A stretch of 35,670 bases of DNA from Desulfocapsaceae bacterium (GTDB lineage: Bacteria > Desulfobacterota > Desulfobulbia > Desulfobulbales > Desulfocapsaceae). Every line of letters starts with the position of its first letter. Within the stretch, counting starts at the first letter, position 1. The position numbers and the translations under genes were made by a program. The notes beneath the pieces were generated by a model. The model saw nothing but the letters and a program-made list of their open reading frames with translations, was not told where the DNA came from and made no database searches. Location: positions 1 through 35,670 of the forward strand of contig JAUSAB010000098.1 in assembly GCA_030653035.1 (NCBI GenBank), given 5' to 3'. Below are positions 16,745-25,100 of this stretch, piece after piece.

Positions 16745-18445
16745 TCAACTATCCAGGGGCAGGCGAATGATAAAGGTGGTGCCAACCCCGACTTCTGATT
16801 CAATGGTAATGGTTCCCTTGTGTTTGCCGGTGATTACGTCATGGGCAATGGCCAGACCCTGGCCGGTGCCCTTGCCCACCTGTTTGGTAGTGAAAAAGGG
16901 ATCAAAGACCCGTTGACGGATTTCCTCGGGGATGCCGGCGCCGGTATCGCTGATGCGCAGTTCCGCCCATTGTTCATCTTGCCTGGTGGTAAGGGTAATC
17001 ACTCCCTTTTGTCCCTCCGGGTTCTCGCCCAGTTTGTCACCAATGGCATGGGCGGCGTTGACCAGCATATTAAGAATAACCTGGCCCATTTCATCGACAA
17101 GACATAAGACCGAGGGTAAGTCCGGATCAAGGTCGGTTTTGATCTCCGCTACATATTTCCATTCATTGGTGGCGATCGTAATGGTGGTTTGGATAATGGT
17201 GTTCAGATTGGCTGCCACCTTGTCCTTGTTGCCGGGATGGGAAAATTCCTTCATTGCCCGGACAATGGATGTCACCCGTTTTATCCCGTCCCGTGATTGT
17301 CCGATGGCTTTGGGGATCTCGGTTTCGAGATACTCCCAGTCGGCATCATCAAGTGCCTGACGCGCATCCTGGAACTGTTGCGGAGACAGGCTGCCATCCT
17401 CTTCACCATGCAGCAGCGTCTGCAGGTGGTCCATCAGTTTACTGATATCGTGAAAGGCCTCATCAAGAAAATCAATATTGGTGCCCACATATTGAGAGGG
17501 GGTGTTGATCTCATGGGCAATACCTGACGCCAGGCGTCCCACAGATTCAAGCTTCTGGGCATGCAGCAGTTGTATCTGGAGCTTCTTCTGCTCTTCTTCC
17601 GCCTCCTTGCGGGCCGTGATATCCCTGGCGATATGGATTGAGCCGATCAGGGTCGTGTCGTCGAAATCATAGCGCGGCACGACAATAACCTCGTAGGTGC
17701 CGCCCAGATGTTCTTCGTGTATCTCGATTGTGTGCGGTTGACCATCGGTCATCATCTGGAGATGGGGGCAGTGTTCAGGGGGGCATTTTTGGGTATGGAT
17801 GTAATCATAGCACTTTCTCCCTACTGTCTCGGCGGGCGTTAACCCCAGGGCCGCGGCCATAGGTTTGTTGACCCGGATCATCCGTTGATTGATATCGAGC
17901 AAGGCGATGAGGTCCGGCATGGCATCCATGGTCCGTTCCCATTCCTGTTTGGCCCTGATCACCAAGCGTTCAATCTTTTTTCGTTCCTGGAGTTCGTCCT
18001 CCAGCTTTTGCGTCCTTTCGTGGACCGTCTGTTCCAGTAACTGTTGATAATTACTGGAATCACGCCGCATTTTCGAGCGCTCCAGGGCCTTGTCTATCGC
18101 ATGCACCAGAATGCTCATTTCCTCTATCGGTTTAGTGAGATAGTCCCAGGCGCCAAGGTGTAGGGCTTCAATGACATCGGTCATGGTTCCCACTCCGGAA
18201 ATAATGATGACGGGGGTGTCTGGCGACTCATTGATGACCTTGGTCAACAACTCAAATCCATCCATAACCGGCATTCGCAGATCGGTGAGAACCAGATCAG
18301 GCCTTTCCTGTTGGAAGATCTGCCAGGCATCCATGCCGTTTTCAGCCTCCAACGTCCGGAACCCAAGAGTATTGAGGTACTGGGTTGTTGAGTGGCGCAG
18401 CAGGGAGTCATCTTCAGCGTGCAGGATAGTAATAACAGGTTCCAT
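16745..18445 (-). CDS. Receiver-PAS histidine kinase
   Basis: This 566-residue soluble protein has an N-terminal receiver domain (about 3-120, Asp55 in LVLTDLRMP, Lys105 in LTKP). A coiled coil follows, then a PAS domain (about 165-285). Next are HisKA (His311 in GIAHEINTP) and HATPase (DTGAGIPEE near 500-508, GTGQGLAIAH near 527). The PAS loop GRKCYDYIHTQKC carries Cys212, Cys221 and Cys226 (C-x8-C-x4-C). An N-terminal receiver driving a kinase suggests a phosphorelay step or a sensor regulated by another kinase. The membrane kinase directly upstream is an obvious candidate donor. A palindrome overlaps the likely ribosome binding site. Confidence 0.92.
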   Translation of the reverse strand: MEPVITILHAEDDSLLRHSTTQYLNTLGFRTLEAENGMDAWQIFQQERPDLVLTDLRMPVMDGFELLTKVINESPDTPVIIISGVGTMTDVIEALHLGAWDYLTKPIEEMSILVHAIDKALERSKMRRDSSNYQQLLEQTVHERTQKLEDELQERKKIERLVIRAKQEWERTMDAMPDLIALLDINQRMIRVNKPMAAALGLTPAETVGRKCYDYIHTQKCPPEHCPHLQMMTDGQPHTIEIHEEHLGGTYEVIVVPRYDFDDTTLIGSIHIARDITARKEAEEEQKKLQIQLLHAQKLESVGRLASGIAHEINTPSQYVGTNIDFLDEAFHDISKLMDHLQTLLHGEEDGSLSPQQFQDARQALDDADWEYLETEIPKAIGQSRDGIKRVTSIVRAMKEFSHPGNKDKVAANLNTIIQTTITIATNEWKYVAEIKTDLDPDLPSVLCLVDEMGQVILNMLVNAAHAIGDKLGENPEGQKGVITLTTRQDEQWAELRISDTGAGIPEEIRQRVFDPFFTTKQVGKGTGQGLAIAHDVITGKHKGTITIESEVGVGTTFIIRLPLDS

Positions 18446-18455
18446 AATATAGGCT

Positions 18456-18468
18456 CACCACGGTGGTG
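18456..18468 (-). promoter_or_regulatory. Palindrome at the ribosome binding site of the receiver kinase
   Basis: CACCAC (18456-18461) and GTGGTG (18463-18468) are perfect halves around one base. The coding-strand GGTGAG that could serve as the Shine-Dalgarno, eight bases before the ATG, is partly inside the stem. It could therefore hide the ribosome site, or be an operator. Confidence 0.4.
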
Positions 18469-18486
18469 TTGGTTTAATTTTTAGGT

Positions 18487-18590
18487 CCCTCTCTTTAATA
18501 GAGAGGGTCGGGATGAGGGGAAAAGGCCTGATTTTAAGCTACTGTTCCCCTTTATCCGACCTTAGGCCATTTTCTCCCTCAAGGAGAAGG
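18487..18590 (+). repeat. Composite palindromic repeat, copy 6
   Basis: It opens with CCCTCTCT/AGAGAGGG (18487-18494, 18500-18507). GTCGGGATGAGGGG and TTATCCGACCTTAGGCCA follow, and it closes with TTCTCCCTCAAGGAGAA. This is the same plan as 9200-9306 but more diverged. It lies between two kinase genes of one apparent operon. Confidence 0.75.
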
Positions 18591-18613
18591 GCTGAATTGA
18601 AAACAGGTGTTCG

Positions 18614-21517
18614 TCAAGATATATCCTGTTGCTGCTTTTTATGATTGAGCGGCAGGTCAACGGCAAAGGTCGCTCCCTGGCCAGGCACTGACAGGACGGT
18701 CAATTGTCCTCCGTGTTTAGTGACAATAATGGTGTAGGAAACAGACAGGCCTAGTCCGGTGCCCACTCCGATATCTTTGGTGGTGAAAAAGGGATCAAAG
18801 ATATGGCGCCTGGTTTCTTCATCTATGCCCGGGCCATTATCAGCTATCTCCACACGGATCATTTCATTGAGTTGCCGGATACGCAAGGTAATCCTGGGTT
18901 TGGGCTTTGGCTCCGGCTGGTCGCCCATGGCCTGGGCCGCATTTTTCAGCAGGTTGATGAACACCTGCTCGATATCCATGGATACACACAATACCGGGGG
19001 GAGGTCAGGTGTGTATTCCCTGATGATTTCAATGTTCAGGATATCATAATTTTTTTTCAGATTATAATCATTTTTAGCCAGCTCTACTGCTTTGTCCAGT
19101 AACAGGGCCAGATCCTCCGGGGCAAATTCCAGTTTTTGCGGGCGGCTGAACTGGAGCAGGTTGGTGATGATCTTTCCCGACTTGATTGCCGACTCCCGGA
19201 TGCCGTCCATGAAGAAATTGATCTCTCTTGCCTGGAAATAGTCTTGCGCCTTGGCGAGATCAAGGCCGCATTGGTCGGCAACATCCTGATTTTTAGCGAG
19301 TTTTGGATCAAGACTCTGCTGGATGACCTGGATGGACTGGAGGATGGCAGAGAGCGGGGTGTTGATCTCATGGGCAACGCCTGCGGCCAGGCTGGCAATG
19401 GTGGTCATTTTTTCCGCCTGCAGCATCCTCTCTTCCATGAGTTTATGGTCGGTCATGTCGCGTAGGACTCCTACAGCATGCCAGCCTCCATCCTGGAAGA
19501 TCGCCGATAACGACAGGGTGATGGGTATCTCTATGCCATCCTTGCGCAGGGCCGACAGCTCAACTGTCTTGCCGACAGCTTCGCCGTGTCCGGTACGGAC
19601 AAATTCCGGTAAGGCGGCATGATGGGCGGCATAATAGCGCGAGGGTGCCAGCAGGGTATGCAAGTTTTTGCCCACGGCCTCTTCGGCGCGATAGCCGAGG
19701 ATTTTCTCGCTTGCCGGATTCCAGTAAGTGATAGCCCCTTGCGCATCCATCATCAGGATGGCATCCTGAGCGGAATCAGTGATCCCACGCAATCGCTCTT
19801 CACTTGCGCGCAGGGAACTTTCCATCCACAGTTTTTCCTCTTGCTGTTCCAGATTGAACAGGGCGTAGCCAAGATCTTCGGCGAGTTCGCTGAACCTGTT
19901 TTTCTCATCCTGACCCTGAATGAAGTCAATGGGAAGCAAGACATTCAGGTAACCAAAGATGTGGGACTCATACTCGAGTTCGGCGCACATGATTCCAACT
20001 TGTGGAAAGCTGTTAACCATAAGGCATTCATTACAGAAGACGGAGGGTGTATCAATGGCCATTATTTCATGGCGTGCTTTGCACTCCAGGATGCAGGGCG
20101 GTAGATTGCCGCTATCTACCCGCTCTTTAAACTGATCGAAATTGAGAAGCAGTCCGGACTTGGCGCTGATTACTATCTTCTCCTCTTGATTGAGGAGGAG
20201 AATCCAGGCGCTGGTGTAACCACGATTGGTGACCAGAATGTCACAGCATTGCTGTACCAGTTCTTGTCTCTCTTTTGCCTGACTGAACAGTTGATGGATC
20301 TTAATGATGGTCTGCAATACGATTTTGAGGTGGGCCATTCGCTGTTCCTGGGCCTGCATCAGGGTTTTGTCCCGCTGTCTTTTATCCAGGAGCAGCGCTA
20401 CCCATAGGATCAGGGGTAGGGTGCATATGACGAGGACCAGAAACAGGAGGAGGTTGAACCGCTGGGTGTGGGAATGCAGGAGGTTCAATTTCTCCGAGGG
20501 GATCTGATTGAGCAGAATCCAGAAAGGAGCCGGGGCTTGTCCCGCATCTGCATTAAAATCTGCGGGGTAAGTAGTGCTGTTTGCTTTTGCGTTTCCCTTT
20601 TCTGCGACCAGGGCAAGGGTCGTAAAGGTGAATAAGCCGTCAGCGGTCTTGATCTGGCCTTGGCCTTGCTTGCGCATGGCTTGCCAGATCTCCGGGAAAC
20701 GGTGATCAAAACGGTGCTGTGAATCACGGGTAAATCCCCATTCCTCTTCTTTGTTCAGTGTCAGCAGCCAATACCCTTCCTGATTCAGAATCTGGGGATT
20801 ATTACCGTTAAGGTGTTTGTCAGGATCTTGGTGTTGCTTGATCGTGCTGGTATAAAGATCAAGAATTTGTTGTCCTCTGGCGGTGAACAGAAGGATGCCG
20901 ACCTTGTGGTCATGCAGGTCAAAGATCGGGGTAGCCATGTGGAATACGGGGTGGAATGGCCGGGTTATCTCGCCCTTTTGGTCGCGTGTAAGTTCCATGG
21001 GCGAGATCGTTATCCTGTCTTGAATCTGTAACTGCAGGGCCAGTTTCACAAAGGCGTTCGGTGTTTTGTCGTTCAGTTCCTGAACAGGAATGATTACGGT
21101 CTGTCCGCCTTTTTTTTCTACCCGGACCAGCTCCCGACTGTTGTTGTCAAAGATCTGGGCTTGATCATAGTCCTCTCTGTTCTTGAGATAATTGCTGAGC
21201 CCCGCCTGGAGTGATTGTCGGGCGATCTGCTCAGACGGGTTGGCTAAAAAATGCCGGATGACCGGCGTGCCGCTAAACGTCCGAAGGTCTATGGACATCC
21301 TCTCCAGTTCCTGGCGGAGCAAAGATCTTACCAGTTCCATGTGACTCTGCTCTTCGTGCGTCAGCAACTGGAAATTATAACGCATGCTTTCCCAGGTGCG
21401 GATGGACAGGAAGATGGCAAGCAAGGTGGTCAGAAAAAAGGCCAGCTTTAGAAAGGTTGGCAAAATTCTTCGCCAGTGGATGTCTTTGAGGCTGGAGGCA
21501 GCGAACAGATTGGGCAT
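18614..21517 (-). CDS. Membrane sensor histidine kinase (periplasmic sensor, GAF, PAS)
   Basis: In this 967-residue kinase, transmembrane helices at about 21-41 and 355-377 bracket a periplasmic sensor of about 310 residues, Cache-like by layout. A GAF-like domain (about 395-560) carries paired cysteines at 475/479 and 495/498 plus Cys424/425 and Cys511. A PAS domain (about 568-692) lacks the C-Y loop seen elsewhere. HisKA has His716 (GVAHEINTP), and HATPase has NLLKNAAQAM, DNGPGID and GTGLGLSVS. It begins 11 bases after the HD-GYP stop and precedes the receiver kinase, so the three are probably one transcript. The kinase has no fused receiver; the neighbouring receiver proteins are its likely targets. 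Confidence 0.92.
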   Translation of the reverse strand: MPNLFAASSLKDIHWRRILPTFLKLAFFLTTLLAIFLSIRTWESMRYNFQLLTHEEQSHMELVRSLLRQELERMSIDLRTFSGTPVIRHFLANPSEQIARQSLQAGLSNYLKNREDYDQAQIFDNNSRELVRVEKKGGQTVIIPVQELNDKTPNAFVKLALQLQIQDRITISPMELTRDQKGEITRPFHPVFHMATPIFDLHDHKVGILLFTARGQQILDLYTSTIKQHQDPDKHLNGNNPQILNQEGYWLLTLNKEEEWGFTRDSQHRFDHRFPEIWQAMRKQGQGQIKTADGLFTFTTLALVAEKGNAKANSTTYPADFNADAGQAPAPFWILLNQIPSEKLNLLHSHTQRFNLLLFLVLVICTLPLILWVALLLDKRQRDKTLMQAQEQRMAHLKIVLQTIIKIHQLFSQAKERQELVQQCCDILVTNRGYTSAWILLLNQEEKIVISAKSGLLLNFDQFKERVDSGNLPPCILECKARHEIMAIDTPSVFCNECLMVNSFPQVGIMCAELEYESHIFGYLNVLLPIDFIQGQDEKNRFSELAEDLGYALFNLEQQEEKLWMESSLRASEERLRGITDSAQDAILMMDAQGAITYWNPASEKILGYRAEEAVGKNLHTLLAPSRYYAAHHAALPEFVRTGHGEAVGKTVELSALRKDGIEIPITLSLSAIFQDGGWHAVGVLRDMTDHKLMEERMLQAEKMTTIASLAAGVAHEINTPLSAILQSIQVIQQSLDPKLAKNQDVADQCGLDLAKAQDYFQAREINFFMDGIRESAIKSGKIITNLLQFSRPQKLEFAPEDLALLLDKAVELAKNDYNLKKNYDILNIEIIREYTPDLPPVLCVSMDIEQVFINLLKNAAQAMGDQPEPKPKPRITLRIRQLNEMIRVEIADNGPGIDEETRRHIFDPFFTTKDIGVGTGLGLSVSYTIIVTKHGGQLTVLSVPGQGATFAVDLPLNHKKQQQDIS

Positions 21518-21528
21518 GACGGCCTTTT

Positions 21529-22593
21529 TTATGATAAAGAGTCGAGGGAAAACCGTTTATTGATAAAGAGAGTAAGGCAGGCCGTGACCACATCGGTATC
21601 ATAGAGGACACCCTGATTCTCGGTAATTTCGGCAAGCGCCAATTCAATGCCTAAAGCCGCCCGGTACGGCCGGTGTGAGGCCATGGCTTCAACAACATCG
21701 GCAACCGCCAGGATGCGTGATTCAATAAGCAGGTCCTGCCCCTTAATGCCAAGAGGGTAGCCGCTGCCGTCCATTCGTTCATGGTGCTGAAGGACAATGG
21801 TCTTGATCGGCCAGGGGAATTCCGCCGCTCCCCTGGTCAGGATGTCATAGCCTGTCTGGGCATGGGTCTGGATCAGTTGGTACTCAATGGTGGTGAGCTT
21901 GCCGGGTTTGGAGAGGATCTCACTGGGGATCGCTACCTTGCCCAGATCGTGGATGGTCGCGGCCAGCCCCAGCCCCTCATAGCGCTGCTCGTCTAATTCC
22001 AGCTCTCTGGCAATGGCCAGGGCCAGTGAGGCCACCCTGCGTTCGTGGCCAGCCGTATAAGGGTCACGTTTTTCAACCATAGAGGCCACTACATCCACAA
22101 TACTGATCAAGGTCATCTTCAGATCTTGTTCCCGCCGCTGCAGTTCTGCGGTACGCAGGGTGACCTCTTCCTCCAGATGGAGTTGGTAGTGTTTGTTTTC
22201 CGTGATCAGATGGGCCTTTTCCAGAGCCTGGACCACGGCGTTCTCAAGAACTGCCAGGTCCTCAATGGGTTTGGTCAGATAATCCCAGGCCCCGAGTTTT
22301 AAGGTGGCGATGACATCGTCTCGGGAGCCTGTGCCGGAGACAACAATAGTCGGGATGACCGGGAGATCGTTTTTGATGGCCGCCATGAGATCGAGCCCGC
22401 TCATTCCGGGCATCTGCAGGTCGAGAATTATGAGATCAGGGCTTTTTTCGTTAAAGAGCGCCAGCCCCTCATGGCCATTTTTGGCCTGCAGGATATGAAA
22501 ACCGCTGTTCTCCAGAAAAACGGCCATAGTCTGCCGTACTAATGGGTTATCTTCAACGATTAAGAGTGTTGCTTTAGGGATAAGAGTGTTCAT
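21529..22593 (-). CDS. Response regulator with HD-GYP c-di-GMP phosphodiesterase domain
   Basis: The 354-residue protein has a receiver domain (Asp58 in LIILDLQMPG, LTKP lysine) and a linker helix, then an HD-GYP domain. GHERR, the HD pair at about 215-216 (HDLGKVAIP) and HHERMDGSGYP at about 270-280 mark an intact metal site and GYP motif. Known members hydrolyse c-di-GMP. I chose the ATG at 22593; a GTG at 22626 is an alternative, and neither has a good ribosome site. The gene leads the operon with the two kinases and lies near a GGDEF cyclase of opposite activity. Confidence 0.92.
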   Translation of the reverse strand: MNTLIPKATLLIVEDNPLVRQTMAVFLENSGFHILQAKNGHEGLALFNEKSPDLIILDLQMPGMSGLDLMAAIKNDLPVIPTIVVSGTGSRDDVIATLKLGAWDYLTKPIEDLAVLENAVVQALEKAHLITENKHYQLHLEEEVTLRTAELQRREQDLKMTLISIVDVVASMVEKRDPYTAGHERRVASLALAIARELELDEQRYEGLGLAATIHDLGKVAIPSEILSKPGKLTTIEYQLIQTHAQTGYDILTRGAAEFPWPIKTIVLQHHERMDGSGYPLGIKGQDLLIESRILAVADVVEAMASHRPYRAALGIELALAEITENQGVLYDTDVVTACLTLFINKRFSLDSLS

Positions 22594-22925
22594 GTTTTTT
22601 GCTGCGCTTATTTGGAGTGTGATCACTCATGATTTATGTAAAGTAACCCTCTGGATTTGGAGGAGATAATAAAAAATTGACAGTTTCAAAAACGTGAATG
22701 CTCAAACTTACGAAAGAGAAAACTTAATGAACTATATAAAAGGTTTAAATCATAAGAAATGGGATTGCAAGGACCATGTGGTTTGAATTCCGATTTCGGA
22801 GAGAGAACTACAGGGAGTGTATTTCTGGGTACAAAGAGATTTTATATCCACAGTAGGGACCGATGAAGAAATTATCGAGTCCATAAATTCTAAAAGCCCC
22901 ATGACGGTTCGGGATCTGAGTCTCA
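22594..22925. other. Intergenic region before the HD-GYP operon
   Basis: This AT-rich spacer lies between the YkgJ-like stop and the HD-GYP start. Only a 5-bp palindrome (22789-22800) stands out. No gene, clear promoter or terminator could be supported, although a promoter for the HD-GYP operon should lie here. Confidence 0.45.
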
Positions 22926-23360
22926 TCACGTTCTCTTTTCCAGCTCCATGCCAAAGCTGTTTTGGCCGAGAAGGAGATAGCCATCACTGCCGAAGAGATC
23001 AAGGAAACTGTTGTCTGCCAGGTTACAGCAAAATCCCCGGCAGGCAAGGGGACGGTAATGGTAGATCGTGCAGGAGTATAAACCGTTGCGACGTTGGAGA
23101 AAGATACAGCCCTTATCATCGGGATGGATCATATAAACCTTGCCCTGCGTCTTGTTTTCTTCGATAAGGCGGCTCAGAGGTGTCTCCCGGAGTTGACGCA
23201 GTGTGGCATCAACTCCCACATGGCCGCCCATTTTTTTTATAAATTCGACCTCACTCCCCTGAAGCACAACTTTTTTGTATTGTATACAACAGGTGCCGCA
23301 TTGCCGGCATTCCTGCAGGATGGTTTTGAGGGTTTCGTTGTCGAGGTTGGGGATGGCCAT
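22926..23360 (-). CDS. YkgJ-family cysteine cluster protein
   Basis: This 144-residue protein carries CRQCGTCC at residues 18-25 and later single and paired cysteines (GCIF, YSCTIYHYRPLACRGFCC). That layout defines the YkgJ/UPF0153 family, thought to bind zinc or iron. The biochemical function of the family is not settled. It lies 34 bases downstream of the deacetylase-family gene on the same strand, so it is probably the last gene of the GNAT-deacetylase-YkgJ transcript. No strong ribosome site is seen. Confidence 0.85.
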   Translation of the reverse strand: MAIPNLDNETLKTILQECRQCGTCCIQYKKVVLQGSEVEFIKKMGGHVGVDATLRQLRETPLSRLIEENKTQGKVYMIHPDDKGCIFLQRRNGLYSCTIYHYRPLACRGFCCNLADNSFLDLFGSDGYLLLGQNSFGMELEKRT

Positions 23361-23394
23361 GATCGTTCAGGTTTTGTTGTAAAATAACAAAATA

Positions 23395-24423
23395 TCAGAC
23401 AGTCCAGTATCGTCGCAACGGATGATCGTCAAGAATCTTTTCTGCTCGGGGAACGGACAGAATACCAGGTCTTTCAAAATCTTTCTGGAGCATAGCGTCA
23501 ATGGTCGCTAATACAGATTTCTCCAGGGCTGCAGGATTATAGCCTCCCTCCAGGATATAGAGCAGGCGGTTATTGCAGTTTTCAAAGGCGTGCCGTCGGA
23601 GGATGTGGGTAATCGTGGCAAACCACTGAGTGCTCAGGAGTGTTCCACTGATTGAATCATCCTGATGGGCATCATAACCGGCGGAAACCAGGATAAACTG
23701 GGGGAGATATTGTTCTACGACCCCTTGAAGCAGGCGACCAAGGAGGCAGGTATATTCACTGTCGCCAAACTGGGGATGGACAGGAATGTTTATTGTATAT
23801 CCAGTTCCCGCTTCCGTCCCTATTTCGTCCGATTCTCCTGTGAATGGAAAGAGCCCATTTTGATGAATAGAGAGGACAAGAACCTCGCTGGTGTCATAAA
23901 AGATTTCCTGGGTGCCATTGGGATGATGGACGTCAAAATCGAGGATGAGAATCCGGCTTAGTCCGTACTTCCGGCGGAGATATTCAGCGGTGATGGCAAT
24001 ATTGTTGAAGATACAGAAACCCATTCCTCTCCCTGGCGTGGCATGATGGCCGGGAGGACGGACCAGGGCAAAGCCGTAATCAAGTTCTTCCGCCATTATA
24101 CGGTCCGTCAGGGCCAGGCAGCCGCCAGCCGCCAGCCTGGCCGTAGGCAGAGAGTCGTCCATCAGGTAGGTGTCACGGTCGTATGAGAAAGGATCAGATT
24201 TTATGGCATGTTCGCGGAGCTGCTCTACATAGAACGATGAGTGAACCATGTGGATATCCTCACTGGTAGCACTCCGTGGCGGGATATGGAAGGTGGACTT
24301 GGTATATTTTTCCTGTTGCAGCTGAAGGTAGAGGCTGCGGAGCCGTTCCGGATTCTCCAGTGATGGGATGGCTATCGTATGGTGCAGATATCTACTGTCA
24401 AAGACCAGACCGAGCCTATTCAT
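23395..24423 (-). CDS. Histone deacetylase superfamily (AcuC/HDAC-like) hydrolase
   Basis: This 342-residue zinc-dependent amidohydrolase should remove acyl groups from lysine or polyamines. VRPPGHHA (His126/127) is the catalytic histidine pair. DFDVHH carries the metal ligands Asp164 and His166, and SAGYDAH carries Asp251. LEGGYN near 291-296 supplies the active-site tyrosine. The usual HHGNG after the metal site reads HHPNG here. Substrate cannot be told from sequence; acetoin-utilisation AcuC, acetylpolyamine amidohydrolase and protein deacetylase are all possible. The ATG overlaps the end of the GNAT gene by eight bases, implying coupled translation with an acetyltransferase. Confidence 0.93.
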   Translation of the reverse strand: MNRLGLVFDSRYLHHTIAIPSLENPERLRSLYLQLQQEKYTKSTFHIPPRSATSEDIHMVHSSFYVEQLREHAIKSDPFSYDRDTYLMDDSLPTARLAAGGCLALTDRIMAEELDYGFALVRPPGHHATPGRGMGFCIFNNIAITAEYLRRKYGLSRILILDFDVHHPNGTQEIFYDTSEVLVLSIHQNGLFPFTGESDEIGTEAGTGYTINIPVHPQFGDSEYTCLLGRLLQGVVEQYLPQFILVSAGYDAHQDDSISGTLLSTQWFATITHILRRHAFENCNNRLLYILEGGYNPAALEKSVLATIDAMLQKDFERPGILSVPRAEKILDDHPLRRYWTV

Positions 24424-24982
24424 AATGAAATTGATATATAGGATGTGAGTGGTATTGCTCAGCGGTCAGCCGGAAGAGATGGCCTGTTCTTTTTTCCTGC
24501 TGATCGTCGTAAACCAGGGATTCGATGAGCTCAAACCCGAGTTTTTGGAGACATCGCTGCTGGGCGGTGTTGTTGACGTCTGTATGCATCTCGATAGCCT
24601 CTACCGGCAACTGATCAAAGACATACATGATAAGAAATTTCTGGATCTCGGTACCGTATCCTTTTCCCCGTTCTTCCGGGATGGCCACTTTCAGGGCCAT
24701 GGAAACCGTATTGCGCCTTCCGGGGGAGTACCAGTAATGGGCGGTACCAATTGAACGTCTATCTTCTCTCAATTCCACCAGAAACATCTTCTCTCCGTCA
24801 CTCCAGAAGACATTGGAACGGACTTGCTGACGCATCTGTTCCATGTCGTGTTTTCCGGGATTCAGATACTCCCCGCAGGCAATTTTCGATTGGCTCCAGG
24901 CGACAATGATGGGGATATCGATTTCCTGGATTTTTCTTAGAATGAGCCTGCGGGTAAAGATTTTGTCACCAAAAAGACTCAT
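24416..24982 (-). CDS. GNAT-family N-acetyltransferase (RimJ/RimL-like)
   Basis: In this 188-residue protein the N-terminal FTRRLILRKIQEID fits the RimJ/RimL subgroup start (x-T-x-R-L-x-L-R). The acetyl-CoA pyrophosphate loop IPEERGKGYGTE shows the R/Q-x-x-G-x-G/A motif. NNTAQQRCLQKLGFEL matches the family N-x-x-(A/S)...-x-K-x-G-F motif. The substrate is unknown. It overlaps the deacetylase-family gene by eight bases. A terminator-like hairpin separates it from the upstream chemoreceptor. A GAG lies six bases before the ATG. Confidence 0.9.
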   Translation of the reverse strand: MSLFGDKIFTRRLILRKIQEIDIPIIVAWSQSKIACGEYLNPGKHDMEQMRQQVRSNVFWSDGEKMFLVELREDRRSIGTAHYWYSPGRRNTVSMALKVAIPEERGKGYGTEIQKFLIMYVFDQLPVEAIEMHTDVNNTAQQRCLQKLGFELIESLVYDDQQEKRTGHLFRLTAEQYHSHPIYQFHYE

Positions 24983-24998
24983 AGTATCTCAATAGTAG

Positions 24999-25036
24999 TT
25001 GCGGCGCCAAACCGGATAATGGCTCTGGCGCCGCAA
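24999..25036. terminator. 11-bp GC-rich hairpin between chemoreceptor and GNAT gene
   Basis: TTGCGGCGCCA (24999-25009) and TGGCGCCGCAA (25026-25036) are perfect inverted arms with a 16-base loop. On the plus strand ATTTTT follows, on the minus strand only the preceding AAAAAT is present. It lies after the minus-strand chemoreceptor, so it may terminate it inefficiently or sit in the GNAT leader. Confidence 0.55.
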
Positions 25037-25100
25037 ATTTTTCCGTATGCCGGTTGTGTACGACATTCCAATTTTAAAGTTCTTTTTAAATGAGACTGTC

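Noticed and set aside
22817-23167. 116-codon plus-strand frame starting in the spacer before the YkgJ-like gene
   Set aside because: Most of it is antisense to the YkgJ-like gene, and the protein has no family signature.
24999-25036. Riboswitch in the GNAT leader
   Set aside because: There is only one simple hairpin with no conserved riboswitch core; a terminator is simpler.
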